Shown here: positions 8,988 to 17,506 of the stretch, piece by piece
Numbering within the stretch: the stretch's first letter is position 1
Layout of the letters: every line of letters begins with the position of its first letter
DNA from: Herbinix hemicellulosilytica
Lineage (GTDB): Bacteria; Bacillota; Clostridia; Lachnospirales; Lachnospiraceae
DNA length: 64,000 nt
Direction of reading: 5' to 3'
Assembly: GCF_002904165.1 (NCBI RefSeq)
Contig: NZ_CVTD020000023.1
Coordinates: forward strand, 1 to 64,000
The notes under the pieces: generated by a model
Told to the model about the DNA's origin: nothing
Seen by the model: the letters and a program-made list of their open reading frames with translations, nothing else
The model's database searches: none
Program-made: the position numbers and the translations under genes

Positions 8988-9854
8988 ATGGCATTAAATA
9001 TCGGAATTTTTGGCGGGGATAAACGCCAGGTTTATATGGCCTTAACCTTGCTTGTAAAAGGTTACTCCGTATTCACTTATAAACTTTATGAACAAATAGA
9101 TCACAACAATCATACAGCTCTTAACAGTCTTGAAGAATTAATAAAAAAATGCAGGGTACTTATAGGTCCCATACCCTTTACAAAAGACAATATAATAAAA
9201 ATATCATCCGACACTCAGGCCAATTCAAACGGCAATACTATAGTACATTTTTTAAATAAAGAACACATTCTTATAGGAGGGGTAATTCCCAAAGATATTC
9301 GCTCATCATGTGAAGAAAAAGGAATTTTCTATTTCGACCTTATGGACAGCGACAAAATTGCCATTATGAACGCCATCGCCACGGCTGAAGGTACAATTAT
9401 GGAAGCAATAAGAAGCAGCAACATAAATCTTCATAACAGCAATTGTCTTGTTTTGGGCTATGGACGCTGCGGCAAAGTCCTTGCATCTAAACTTAAGGGG
9501 CTGGATGCCAACGTTACCGTAGCAGCCCGAAACAAAGATGCTTTAGCCTATGCACATGCAATGGGATTTTCTGCTGTGCATCTTAAGGATATAAAATCGT
9601 TTCTGCCATACTTCCATTTTATATTCAACACCATACCTGCCCTGATTTTAGATGAGGATTGCTTAAAAAATGTATCCGAGGATGTTGTTATTATAGATAT
9701 AGCTTCCGCACCTGGCGGAGTTGATTTTGAATATGCCATAAATCATGGCATTAATGCTAAACTGTGTCTTGGTATACCAGGTAAAATAGCTCCGAAAACC
9801 TCGGCAGATATTTTGGTAAATGAAATTGAAGCTCTGATAAAAGAGGTGATTTAA
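8988..9854 (+). CDS. dpaA: Dipicolinate synthase subunit A
   Basis: This 288-residue subunit of dipicolinate synthase acts in the mother cell during sporulation. It converts a lysine-pathway intermediate (dihydrodipicolinate) to dipicolinic acid, the spore-core chelator. The N-terminal domain starts IGIFGGDKRQVYM. A Rossmann nucleotide-binding motif, LVLGYGRCGKVLA, at about 150-162 fits an NAD(P)-dependent dehydrogenase. AAGGAGG lies 7 bases before the ATG. The stop overlaps the dpaB start as TAATG. In Bacillus subtilis the orthologues (spoVFA/spoVFB) precede asd and dapG; here the pair stands alone. Confidence 0.92.
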   Translation: MALNIGIFGGDKRQVYMALTLLVKGYSVFTYKLYEQIDHNNHTALNSLEELIKKCRVLIGPIPFTKDNIIKISSDTQANSNGNTIVHFLNKEHILIGGVIPKDIRSSCEEKGIFYFDLMDSDKIAIMNAIATAEGTIMEAIRSSNINLHNSNCLVLGYGRCGKVLASKLKGLDANVTVAARNKDALAYAHAMGFSAVHLKDIKSFLPYFHFIFNTIPALILDEDCLKNVSEDVVIIDIASAPGGVDFEYAINHGINAKLCLGIPGKIAPKTSADILVNEIEALIKEVI

Positions 9855-10441
9855 TGAGTATAAAAGATAAAAATATAGGTTTTGCATTTACCGGTTCTTA
9901 TTGTACTTTTGATAAAGCTTTTACTCAACTGGAACGTCTTGTAAAGGAAGGAGCAAATGTATATACCATTTTTTCTTATCAGGCACAAAAAACCGATTCA
10001 AGATTTGGTAAAGCAGAAGATTTTTTAAAACTTGCCAAAGGAATAACTGGCAAGGAGCCAATAACAACAATAGTTGACGCAGAGCCTCTCGGTCCGAAAA
10101 ACATCCTTGACCTTATCGTCGTTGCCCCTTGTACAGGCAATACTATAGCCAAGCTGGCCCATGCCATTACTGATTCTCCGGTTTTAATGGCAGTTAAGGC
10201 TTTACTTCGAAATGACAAGCCCGTAGTATTGGCAATATCGACCAATGACGCTCTGGGTAACAACCTTAAAAATATAGGACTTCTTATAAATCACAGTAAT
10301 ATTTACTTTGTACCTTTCAGACAGGATAATTATAAAAATAAACCACATTCCATGGTAGCCGATTTTGATTTAATCCTTCCTACAATTGAATACGCATTGG
10401 AAGGCAGGCAGCTTCAGCCTATGGTGCTGGCACCGGCATAA
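9854..10441 (+). CDS. dpaB: Dipicolinate synthase subunit B (flavoprotein)
   Basis: This 195-residue second subunit has the flavoprotein (HFCD/Dfp-like) fold. It opens with a nucleotide-binding start (IGFAFTGSYCTF) and contains DLIVVAPCTGNTIAKLAHAI, the phosphate- and flavin-contacting segment typical of this family. It works only with DpaA. Its ATG shares one base with the dpaA stop, so the two are translationally coupled and probably made in equal amounts. The presence of both subunits argues for endospore formation. Cluster I clostridia usually lack this pair, which supports placing the organism outside that group. Confidence 0.92.
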   Translation: MSIKDKNIGFAFTGSYCTFDKAFTQLERLVKEGANVYTIFSYQAQKTDSRFGKAEDFLKLAKGITGKEPITTIVDAEPLGPKNILDLIVVAPCTGNTIAKLAHAITDSPVLMAVKALLRNDKPVVLAISTNDALGNNLKNIGLLINHSNIYFVPFRQDNYKNKPHSMVADFDLILPTIEYALEGRQLQPMVLAPA

Positions 10442-10791
10442 TAATTATAAATTAATCAAAATTATTTTTGCAAAACTATGACCTTGTTTATGTAATTAAA
10501 ATATGCCCTGGTCATATTCTTATACGTATTACAACCGGGGCATAAATTATTGTATATAAATACTGATAATATAATAACTGCAATTTATTTGTCGGTGTTA
10601 AAATATTATAAGATAAAGAGAAATTTTATTTTACTGTTTATACATCAATATATGTTGGGGTATTAGGAATTGAAAATGCATATAATATTTCGTAACCATT
10701 TACTGAATAACCTTATAAATAATATATAAAAGCATCATTATACGGTTGACCCTAGCCCGTTACCCGTTAATGATGCTTTATACTTTTTATA
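10442..10791. other. 350-base convergent spacer between dpaB and yajC
   Basis: No gene is seen. At 10502-10544 a 10-bp stem (one G-T pair) with a 23-base loop may end the dpaAB transcript, though its T-run is poor. The part nearer yajC is A/T-rich and ends in the strong hairpin listed separately. Confidence 0.5.
10729..10779 (-). terminator. Terminator of the tgt-yajC unit
   Basis: Perfect 12-bp arms (10729-10740, 10768-10779) lie 12 bases past the yajC stop, followed on the minus strand by TTTTATATATTATT. A T-rich tract also follows on the plus strand, so it may act in both directions. Confidence 0.8.
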
Positions 10792-11130
10792 TTATGCTTT
10801 ATTTTCTGTATTCGGTTTTTCTACTTCAACAATGGCAGACTTTTTCATAGGTATTCTGCAGTTTTTATTGTTGCCGAATTCCACAATTACTACCTCATCC
10901 ATAACGTCTATTACGACTCCGTAAAATCCGCTGCTTGTTAAAACACTGTCTCCCTTTTCCAAAGTAGAAAGCATCGCCTGCATAGCCTTTTGCTGTTTCT
11001 TCTGGGGACGAATCAGCAAGAAATAAAATACCAGACCCAGAACAGCAAATTGTAAAATCAAAAATGCAATCGATCCTGCTCCTCCCGTAGTAGACTCTGT
11101 AGTTCCCTCTAACAAAATTAAATTATACAT
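10792..11130 (-). CDS. yajC: Preprotein translocase subunit YajC
   Basis: This 112-residue accessory protein of the Sec translocase (SecDF-YajC) has a single N-terminal membrane helix at about 22-42, followed by the family signature LLIRPQKKQQKAMQAML and a small cytoplasmic beta domain (LEKGDSVLTSSGFYGVV). TAGGAGG lies about 7 bases before the ATG. It follows tgt by about 80 bases, the common tgt-yajC neighbourhood. secD/secF, often next in line, are absent here: a terminator and the convergent dpaAB follow. Confidence 0.93.
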   Translation of the reverse strand: MYNLILLEGTTESTTGGAGSIAFLILQFAVLGLVFYFLLIRPQKKQQKAMQAMLSTLEKGDSVLTSSGFYGVVIDVMDEVVIVEFGNNKNCRIPMKKSAIVEVEKPNTENKA

Positions 11131-11211
11131 AAAATTACCTCCTAGGTTAAGTTTCTATCTTTATACCCGGATTTTTATTATAAATCGGGTTTTGGTCAAC
11201 AGACCTGTTTG

Positions 11212-12345
11212 CTATTCTACTCCTCTTTTAAGATTCTCAAGTTTTGATTTTTTATATTGCTTATAGCAATTATTGCGGATAGCTTCCCTGATTTCCTCCA
11301 TCAAATGATTGTAAAAATACAGATTATGAAGTACTATAAGGCGCATTCCAAGCATTTCTTTGGCTTTTAGCAGATGCCTGATATATGCGCGGCTGTATGT
11401 CCGGCATGCAGGACAACCGCATCCTTCTTCTATGGGCCTGTCGTCGGTTTCAAACTTTGCGTTAAGTAAATTTATTTTACCAAACCCGGTATAAGCATGT
11501 CCATGCCTGCCGTTACGGGACGGATATACGCAATCAAAGAAATCTACTCCCCTGTCTACCGCTTCAAGAATATTTGCAGGAGTTCCTACTCCCATCAGAT
11601 AAACAGGCTTATTAACCGGTAGGTATGGTACGGTCTCTTCCAGAATATAATACATTTCCTCATGGCTTTCTCCAACAGCCAAACCTCCGACAGCATAACC
11701 ATCCAGATCCATTTCGGTAATTCTTTTCGCATGGTCTATTCGGATGTCTACGTAAGTACCTCCTTGATTTATGCCAAACAACATCTGATTTTTATTGACG
11801 GTATCCTCAAGGCCGTTAAGCCTGTCCAGTTCCTTCTTGCATCTTACAAGCCATCTGGTGGTCCTATCTACCGAATTTATCATGTAAGAACGCTCCGACG
11901 GATACGGAGGACATTCGTCAAAGGCCATAGCTATAGTGGACCCCAAATTTGACTGTATTCTTATGCTTTCCTCCGGCCCCATAAATATTTTTCTTCCGTC
12001 TATATGAGAATTGAAGTATACTCCTTCTTCTTCAATCTTTCGAAGCTTTGCCAGAGAAAATACCTGAAAGCCACCCGAATCTGTAAGTATCGGCTTATCC
12101 CATACCATAAATTTATGGAGGCCGCCCATCTTTTTAATCAATTCATCACCGGGCCGTAAATGAAGATGATAAGTATTGGATAGCTGTACCTGTGTCCCTA
12201 TTTCATTTAAATCAACTGTTGATACGGCTCCCTTTATGGCTGCTGCCGTACCTACATTCATAAAAACAGGAGTTTGAATGGTTCCATGTACAGTATGAAA
12301 TTCAGCGCTTTTTGCCCGACCATCCTGTGCTACAACTTTATACAT
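11212..12345 (-). CDS. tgt: Queuine tRNA-ribosyltransferase
   Basis: This is the bacterial Tgt (377 residues), which exchanges the wobble guanine of GUN-anticodon tRNAs for the queuosine precursor preQ1. Visible motifs are TDSGGFQVFSL near the catalytic aspartate, the second aspartate in FFDCVYPSRNGRHG, GGLAVGE, and the C-terminal zinc site CGCPACRTYSRAYIRHL. I start at the ATG three codons inside the longest frame, because AAAGTGAG precedes it. The GTG at 12354 is the alternative. Length and motifs are complete. Confidence 0.95.
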   Translation of the reverse strand: MYKVVAQDGRAKSAEFHTVHGTIQTPVFMNVGTAAAIKGAVSTVDLNEIGTQVQLSNTYHLHLRPGDELIKKMGGLHKFMVWDKPILTDSGGFQVFSLAKLRKIEEEGVYFNSHIDGRKIFMGPEESIRIQSNLGSTIAMAFDECPPYPSERSYMINSVDRTTRWLVRCKKELDRLNGLEDTVNKNQMLFGINQGGTYVDIRIDHAKRITEMDLDGYAVGGLAVGESHEEMYYILEETVPYLPVNKPVYLMGVGTPANILEAVDRGVDFFDCVYPSRNGRHGHAYTGFGKINLLNAKFETDDRPIEEGCGCPACRTYSRAYIRHLLKAKEMLGMRLIVLHNLYFYNHLMEEIREAIRNNCYKQYKKSKLENLKRGVE

Positions 12346-12500
12346 AGTACTCACTTTCTAAATCAACATTTTCTTTTTAAATTTATAATGTTAGTTATTA
12401 GTAGATAACAGTACAAGTATACCTTGAAAAATTATTATTTTCAACTATAAATTCCTTCGATATTTATTTACCCTTACTGTTGTTCCTTATAGAATCATAT

Positions 12501-12529
12501 TGCATAATTTTGTCTGAATTGGTAGAATA
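12501..12529 (+). promoter_or_regulatory. Possible sigma-A promoter for the GGDEF-EAL gene
   Basis: TTGCAT, exactly 17 bases, then TAGAAT, 41 bases before the start codon. The -35 element matches the consensus poorly (3 of 6) and the -10 well (5 of 6). Confidence 0.45.
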
Positions 12530-12569
12530 AGTGTAACGAATTTAAGGTATACAGTCGGAGGTCTGTATA

Positions 12570-15032
12570 ATGTCAATTAAAAAGTCTCTGCGCATTATAC
12601 TTATTATTTTTTCTATCATTCCCGTTGTAATAATTGCTTCAATTTCCCATGGTCTAATATCATACAGACTTCTACAGGTTCAAAAAGAAAATCTGAAAAA
12701 AGCAGCCGAATTAAACCGTTCCGGCCTGGAATCCATGATTGAAACACATAAAACGGAAATAAACCTGCTTTCCGTTGAGCAGGATTTAATAAATCTTGTT
12801 AATGAAATATATCCTGCTGATGACTTATTAACAGATACGGTAAATAAGATATTAAAGGACCGAAAAGATTATAATCCGTACTGCTGCAATATAACACTAT
12901 ATAATAAAGATATAATAGCCGTAGCCAGCTCTGATACAGATCAAATCGGCAAAGATGGTAAAAAAGATTTGACATTGTCATATCTTTATGCAACCAATAA
13001 AACAGCCGTAGGCGTAAGCGGTATTGTATCACATAAATCAAATTCAGATCCACATAATGCAATAGAAATAGGGTTTCCGATTTTTAACACTTCTCTTTCT
13101 AATAAATCCCCCGTCGGTTATATTGTAAGTATGTTGCAGCTAACATATTTTGACCATTTTCTTGATGGGGTTACTTTCGGAAACACAGGATATGCAATAT
13201 TGCTAAATAAAAACGGGGATATTCTTTATCATCCGAACAAAAAACTTATCGGTAGTAAAATAAACTCAACCCGGCTTGCCGAAATTGTTAACGAATATAA
13301 TAATGGTTTACTTCAACTTAGCGGTACTTTTGAATATAAATATGAAAATACCAATCAGGTTTTCGGATACTGCATTATTCCCGAATTCGATTGGGTTCTT
13401 TTGGTCAAACAGAATATTTCGGAAATTCAGTCAATGACAAAAATTATTCTTATGTTACTTGTCTTTATATGTTCGGTATTGCTGATTTTTATAATATTAT
13501 TTGCTCATTCAATGGCAAAAAGATTCACCGAACCTATAATAGCCTTAAGGGATGCTATGCGCACAGCCTCAGACGGAGATCTTACTGTTCAAACCAATAT
13601 CAGGAGCAAAAATGAACTTGGAGAATTGTCAAAAAGTTTCAATAAAATGCTGCACATTATAAAAACAAACTATGAGGACCTTGCTTCTATGCACGATGAA
13701 CTGCTCTCCAATGAGGAACAATTAAGGCGCAATTATGATCATATAGAGTATCTGGCCTACCATGATACACTGACGAATCTTCCGAACAAACTGGCTTTTT
13801 TGGATTACGTCAATTCTGTATTGGTTTCATCCCCCGGAGCCAAGAAAATGCATGCCATATTTTTTATTGATATTGACAATTTTAAAACAATAAACGATAC
13901 TCTCGGTCATGAATACGGCGATTCTCTTCTTATCCATACGGCAAAAATATTGACTTCTATCGGTGATAACGGCATGTTGGCCAGAACCGGCGGGGATGAG
14001 TTTCTTGTTTTTAAAGAAAATTTGTCCTCAAAGGATGAAGCCATAAACTATGCTTCAAATATCATAGAGCGTTTCAGAGAACCGATCGATTTGGACGGGG
14101 AAACGGTGTATATTTCATTGAGTATAGGCATTGCTATCTATCCCGATAACGGCCTTTTACCCAACACCTTAATAAAGAATGCCGATATTGCCATGTATAA
14201 ATCAAAAGAGGCCGGCAAAAACAGATATACCATGTTTGATTCCAGCATGGAAGACGAATTAAACCGCAATATCAGTATTATTGAAGTTCTGCGGAATGCC
14301 ATTGACAATAATGAAATTTATGTTAAGTATCAGCCTCAATATGAGCTTAAATCAAATACTATCATAGGATTTGAAGCACTTATGCGAATAAAAAGCAATC
14401 GTCTGGGGCCTTTATCTCCCGATGAATTTATTCCTGTTGCAGAAGAAAGCGGCCTTATAATTGAACTGAGTCATTGGCTGATAAAAGAGGCCTGCAAATT
14501 TAATAAAAAATTAATTGATTACGGCATACCTCCGAAATTTGTATCTGTTAATATATCTTCTGTTCAAATAAACCATCCGGGATTTGTTGAGTCCTTGTCA
14601 GAAATATTGGAGGAAACGGGACTACCGCCTGAATATCTGGTTCTTGAAATCACCGAAAGCACTTTGGTATCATCAATAACGGATGCTACAAAATTATTAA
14701 ATAATCTACAGAAGATAGGCTTAAAAATATCTCTTGATGATTTCGGTACCGGTTATTCATCCTTAAATTATCTTACCAGAATGCCAATTAATACATTAAA
14801 AATTGACAAGTCATTTATTGACCATATATGTACCAGCAAGAAAGATGCTCATATAGCGGAATTAATCATAAGCCTTGCCCATAATCTCCAAATTAAAGTA
14901 GTGGCGGAGGGAGTCGAAAACGAAGACCAATTGGCCCTGCTTCGTGAGAAAAAATGCGATTATGTTCAGGGTTATGTCTTTGCTCCTCCTTTGCATCCGG
15001 AAGAATTGGAAGATTTGATAAAAAAAGAATAA
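12570..15032 (+). CDS. Membrane-bound GGDEF-EAL cyclic-di-GMP protein with Cache sensor
   Basis: This 820-residue sensor and signalling enzyme has a helix at about 8-30, an extracellular double-Cache-like domain (about 35-285), a second helix (about 288-312), HAMP (about 315-370), GGDEF and EAL. The cyclase active site is an intact GGDEF at 474-478 and no RxxD inhibitory site precedes it. The phosphodiesterase domain keeps the EAL motif at 602-604, DDFGTGYSSL and VVAEGVE, so both activities look possible. Cache domains usually bind small extracellular ligands such as amino acids. CGGAGG precedes the ATG. It is monocistronic, ending at a hairpin shared with fba. Confidence 0.93.
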   Translation: MSIKKSLRIILIIFSIIPVVIIASISHGLISYRLLQVQKENLKKAAELNRSGLESMIETHKTEINLLSVEQDLINLVNEIYPADDLLTDTVNKILKDRKDYNPYCCNITLYNKDIIAVASSDTDQIGKDGKKDLTLSYLYATNKTAVGVSGIVSHKSNSDPHNAIEIGFPIFNTSLSNKSPVGYIVSMLQLTYFDHFLDGVTFGNTGYAILLNKNGDILYHPNKKLIGSKINSTRLAEIVNEYNNGLLQLSGTFEYKYENTNQVFGYCIIPEFDWVLLVKQNISEIQSMTKIILMLLVFICSVLLIFIILFAHSMAKRFTEPIIALRDAMRTASDGDLTVQTNIRSKNELGELSKSFNKMLHIIKTNYEDLASMHDELLSNEEQLRRNYDHIEYLAYHDTLTNLPNKLAFLDYVNSVLVSSPGAKKMHAIFFIDIDNFKTINDTLGHEYGDSLLIHTAKILTSIGDNGMLARTGGDEFLVFKENLSSKDEAINYASNIIERFREPIDLDGETVYISLSIGIAIYPDNGLLPNTLIKNADIAMYKSKEAGKNRYTMFDSSMEDELNRNISIIEVLRNAIDNNEIYVKYQPQYELKSNTIIGFEALMRIKSNRLGPLSPDEFIPVAEESGLIIELSHWLIKEACKFNKKLIDYGIPPKFVSVNISSVQINHPGFVESLSEILEETGLPPEYLVLEITESTLVSSITDATKLLNNLQKIGLKISLDDFGTGYSSLNYLTRMPINTLKIDKSFIDHICTSKKDAHIAELIISLAHNLQIKVVAEGVENEDQLALLREKKCDYVQGYVFAPPLHPEELEDLIKKE

Positions 15033-15055
15033 ATACATAAATTAAATTACAGACA

Positions 15056-15104
15056 AAATAATGGCTCAGGAAAATCCGTAGAAGGTTTTACCTGAGCCTT
15101 ATTT
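15056..15104. terminator. Bidirectional terminator between GGDEF-EAL gene and fba
   Basis: Perfect arms GGCTCAGG (15063-15070) and CCTGAGCC (15091-15098), extended by AATAA/TTATT, are followed by a T-rich tract on the plus strand. It lies between two convergent genes. Confidence 0.8.
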
Positions 15105-15146
15105 TAATTATTTTCAGTTTATTAGTTGACAGGCACTTAGCCGACC

Positions 15147-16085
15147 TTATTTTGCGGCACCTGAGCAACCAAGAACGTTTATAATCTTATGCTTAACCAG
15201 AGCTTTTACATATTCTCTTCCCTTAGCAAGATATTTTCTGGGATCGAAATCTGCAGGATTATTCATTATATATTCTCTTACACCTGCTGTGAACGCAAGT
15301 CTTAAGTCGGAGTCAATATTGATCTTACATACAGCCATGCTGGCAGCCTGTCTTAACATATCCTCAGGAATACCGATTGCATCGTCTAATTTTCCGCCGT
15401 TTTTATTAATAATATCAACATATTCCTGTGATACGGATGAAGCTCCGTGTAAAACGATAGGGAAGTTCGGAAGTCTTCTTTGGATTTCCTCTAATATATC
15501 AAAACGCAGCTGAGGCTTTTGACCGGGTTTGAATTTGAATGCGCCGTGGCTTGTTCCGATAGCTATAGCAAGAGAGTCTACACCGGTACGGGAAACAAAT
15601 TCTTCAACTTCATCAGGTCTTGTAAATAATGCGTCTTCAGCACTTACGTTTACATCATCTTCAATACCTGCCAGACGGCCTAATTCGCCTTCTACAACAA
15701 CTCCACGCTCATGAGCATATTCTACAACCTTTTTGGTCAGTGCGATATTGTCTTCAAAGCTGTGCTTGGAGCCGTCAATCATAACGGAAGTAAATCCACC
15801 GTCGATACAAGCTTTGCAAATTTCGAAATCCTCACCGTGATCCAAATGCAACGCTATAGGTATATCGGTATCCAGTAATGCAGCTTCAACAAGTTTTACA
15901 AGATAATCATGCTTTGCATATTTTCTTGCACCTGCAGATACCTGCAGAATTACCGGAGCATTTTCTTCCTTTGCAGCCTCTGTAATAGCCTGTATTATTT
16001 CCATGTTATTAACATTGAATGCTCCGATTGCATATCCGCCTTCATAGGCTTTACGGAACATTTCTTTAGTTGTTACTAAAGCCAT
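15147..16085 (-). CDS. fba: Class II fructose-1,6-bisphosphate aldolase
   Basis: This 312-residue zinc-dependent aldolase splits fructose-1,6-bisphosphate into dihydroxyacetone phosphate and glyceraldehyde-3-phosphate. The metal and catalytic site LHLDHGED, the glycine-rich VLHGASSVS and the metal-contacting SHGAFKF are present. The longest frame starts six codons earlier, but that ATG lies inside the AAAGGA ribosome binding site, so the ATG at 16085 (MALVTT) is the real start. It is a single-gene unit with an extended -10 promoter (TGGTATAAT at 16137-16145). Confidence 0.95.
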   Translation of the reverse strand: MALVTTKEMFRKAYEGGYAIGAFNVNNMEIIQAITEAAKEENAPVILQVSAGARKYAKHDYLVKLVEAALLDTDIPIALHLDHGEDFEICKACIDGGFTSVMIDGSKHSFEDNIALTKKVVEYAHERGVVVEGELGRLAGIEDDVNVSAEDALFTRPDEVEEFVSRTGVDSLAIAIGTSHGAFKFKPGQKPQLRFDILEEIQRRLPNFPIVLHGASSVSQEYVDIINKNGGKLDDAIGIPEDMLRQAASMAVCKINIDSDLRLAFTAGVREYIMNNPADFDPRKYLAKGREYVKALVKHKIINVLGCSGAAK

Positions 16086-16399
16086 ATTTATCATTCCTTT
16101 CATATTGTAAATTAAAACACAATAAATGCTTTATTAATTATACCATAAAAATTTCTATTGGAAAGAAAATTTTGAAAATCTGGTATAATAATTATTGACC
16201 AAATAACCCTTTTAATTATTAATTGATTAATTATTATTAAAGATATAAAATATACCAAGAAAGTATTTTTAATTATATTTTCGGTAAATATTCATTATAT
16301 TTTGACAAGGCTGAGGCAATTTTACAGCTTAATCCGCATCCGGCGGAGCCTTTTTATATATCGGATAATTAAAGATTTCTAATGATAACAGGAGGAAAC
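16086..16399. other. Divergent spacer, fba / thioesterase
   Basis: The minus-strand fba promoter is probably the extended -10 TGGTATAAT at 16137-16145, with no good -35. A mirror-image TGGTATAAT on the plus strand at 16179-16187 may start a transcript toward the thioesterase. A short G/C-rich hairpin followed by TTTTTAT lies around 16328-16360, upstream of that gene, and could attenuate it. No riboswitch pattern is recognised. Confidence 0.45.
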
Positions 16400-16873
16400 A
16401 TGAAAGCAAAAAGAGTCGCAGATTCAATAACGGAACAGGTCCATATTGTTATGCCTTCTCATATCAGCGGTACCAACAGGCTATTCGGCGGCCAGCTTTT
16501 GGCATGGATTGATGAAGTTTCCGCAGTAACGGCAAGACGTCACAGCGAACGAAACGTTATTACGGCCTCTATAGATAACCTTCAATTCAAATCTCCCGTA
16601 TATATAAATAATATTTTAGTATTAATCGCCCGCATAACTTATGTCGGCACAACTTCTATGGAAGTGCGTGTTGATACTTATGTGGAAGATCATTTGACCG
16701 GTATGAGAAAAGTTGTAAACCGAGCATATTTGGTTATGGTAGCCCTGGATGAAAATGAAAAACCTACCGAAGTTCCCCGTTTAATACTTGAAACGGAAGC
16801 CGAACGGGCCGAATGGGAAGCAGGTTTAAGGCGATACCAGTTACGGAAAGAAAGAAGAAAAGAAGGATATTAG
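16400..16873 (+). CDS. Acyl-CoA thioesterase (hotdog fold, YciA/BFIT type)
   Basis: This 157-residue single-hotdog thioesterase hydrolyses acyl-CoA esters. The helix-containing segment TNRLFGGQLLAWIDEVSAV carries the acidic catalytic residue, and DNLQFKSPVYINN and ARITYVGTTSMEVRV are typical of the family. AGGAGG four bases before the ATG fixes the start six codons inside the longest frame. The C-terminus is strongly charged (RRYQLRKERRKEGY). The stop codon TAG ends on the first base of a palindromic repeat element, so the present C-terminus may have been set by insertion of that element. The substrate chain length is unknown. Confidence 0.85.
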   Translation: MKAKRVADSITEQVHIVMPSHISGTNRLFGGQLLAWIDEVSAVTARRHSERNVITASIDNLQFKSPVYINNILVLIARITYVGTTSMEVRVDTYVEDHLTGMRKVVNRAYLVMVALDENEKPTEVPRLILETEAERAEWEAGLRRYQLRKERRKEGY

Positions 16874-16967
16874 GTGTCAGGTACAGTAAATTTTTTGTAA
16901 ACATAACATTAACAAATTATGAATAATTATGGTTTATGTTTACAATTTGTTAACAGTACCTGACACC
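16873..16967. mobile_element. 95-bp palindromic MITE/REP-like element
   Basis: Perfect 12-bp terminal inverted repeats GGTGTCAGGTAC (16873-16884) and GTACCTGACACC (16956-16967) bound an A/T-rich interior. The interior has two further complementary pairs: GTAAACATAA with TTATGTTTAC, and TTAACAAATT with AATTTGTTAA. Their order is A-B-A'-B', interlocked rather than nested. No coding capacity. It directly abuts the stop codon of the thioesterase gene. Confidence 0.65.
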
Positions 16968-16970
16968 ATT

Positions 16971-17000
16971 AAAGGCTGTCGGACAATTACCGACAGCCTT
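16971..17000. terminator. Terminator hairpin, probably bidirectional
   Basis: Perfect 11-bp arms AAGGCTGTCGG (16972-16982) and CCGACAGCCTT (16990-17000) with a 7-base loop, between the thioesterase gene and the convergent 124-residue gene. T-runs are short on both sides. Confidence 0.7.
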
Positions 17001-17005
17001 CATGA

Positions 17006-17380
17006 TTATTTATAATTGTCCAATTGCTCCAACCTGTGTTCCTGTTTCTCGATTGCATTCATCAGGGTTTCCCTGTCCATCCGGTCGGCATTGTTTTTCA
17101 AGTACCCGTCTGCATATATGAATCTTTTTTCAGTGTTTCTTAAGTGTTTTTCTCTGGTGTTATTGTCCCCGTGCGCGATAATATTCTTTAAGTTTTCAAT
17201 TTGGTTTTTTCGTTCTTCCTGCAGCTTTTTGGCATGTTCAATACTTTCCGGTGATGAAATATCTGAATGCTCTTCAAGATGCCGTTCGGTTCTTGTGGTT
17301 TTCTCAACCAGATTTACAAGATGATCGAGCCTTCGCTTGTTTTCAAAAGATTTAATATCCCTGATATCGCCATTGCCCAT
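17006..17380 (-). CDS. Highly charged coiled-coil protein, unknown function
   Basis: This 124-residue protein of unknown function is almost wholly hydrophilic and rich in Glu, Lys, Arg, His and Asn, with heptad-like stretches at about 25-75 and 95-120 that suggest antiparallel coiled coils. No signal peptide, membrane helix or catalytic motif is visible. GGCGGA lies about 7 bases before the ATG, and a good terminator follows six bases after the stop, so it is probably a real single-gene unit. I cannot name a family. Confidence 0.6.
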   Translation of the reverse strand: MGNGDIRDIKSFENKRRLDHLVNLVEKTTRTERHLEEHSDISSPESIEHAKKLQEERKNQIENLKNIIAHGDNNTREKHLRNTEKRFIYADGYLKNNADRMDRETLMNAIEKQEHRLEQLDNYK

Positions 17381-17506
17381 GCTACTTCCGCCTTTCCGAT
17401 TTTTTTTGAGAATGATATCTCATCTTTATTTTTTCCGTCCGGCGTTTAAGATATGCTTATTCTCTTATGGGAATAGCTTTATCTAATGTTATTTAATGAA
17501 AATAAT

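Noticed and set aside
10442-10560. Riboswitch or attenuator at two overlapping inverted repeats (TATGACC/GGTCATA and TATGCCC/GGGCATA)
   Set aside because: It lies downstream of dpaB with no gene to regulate on the plus strand, so it is more simply a weak terminator.
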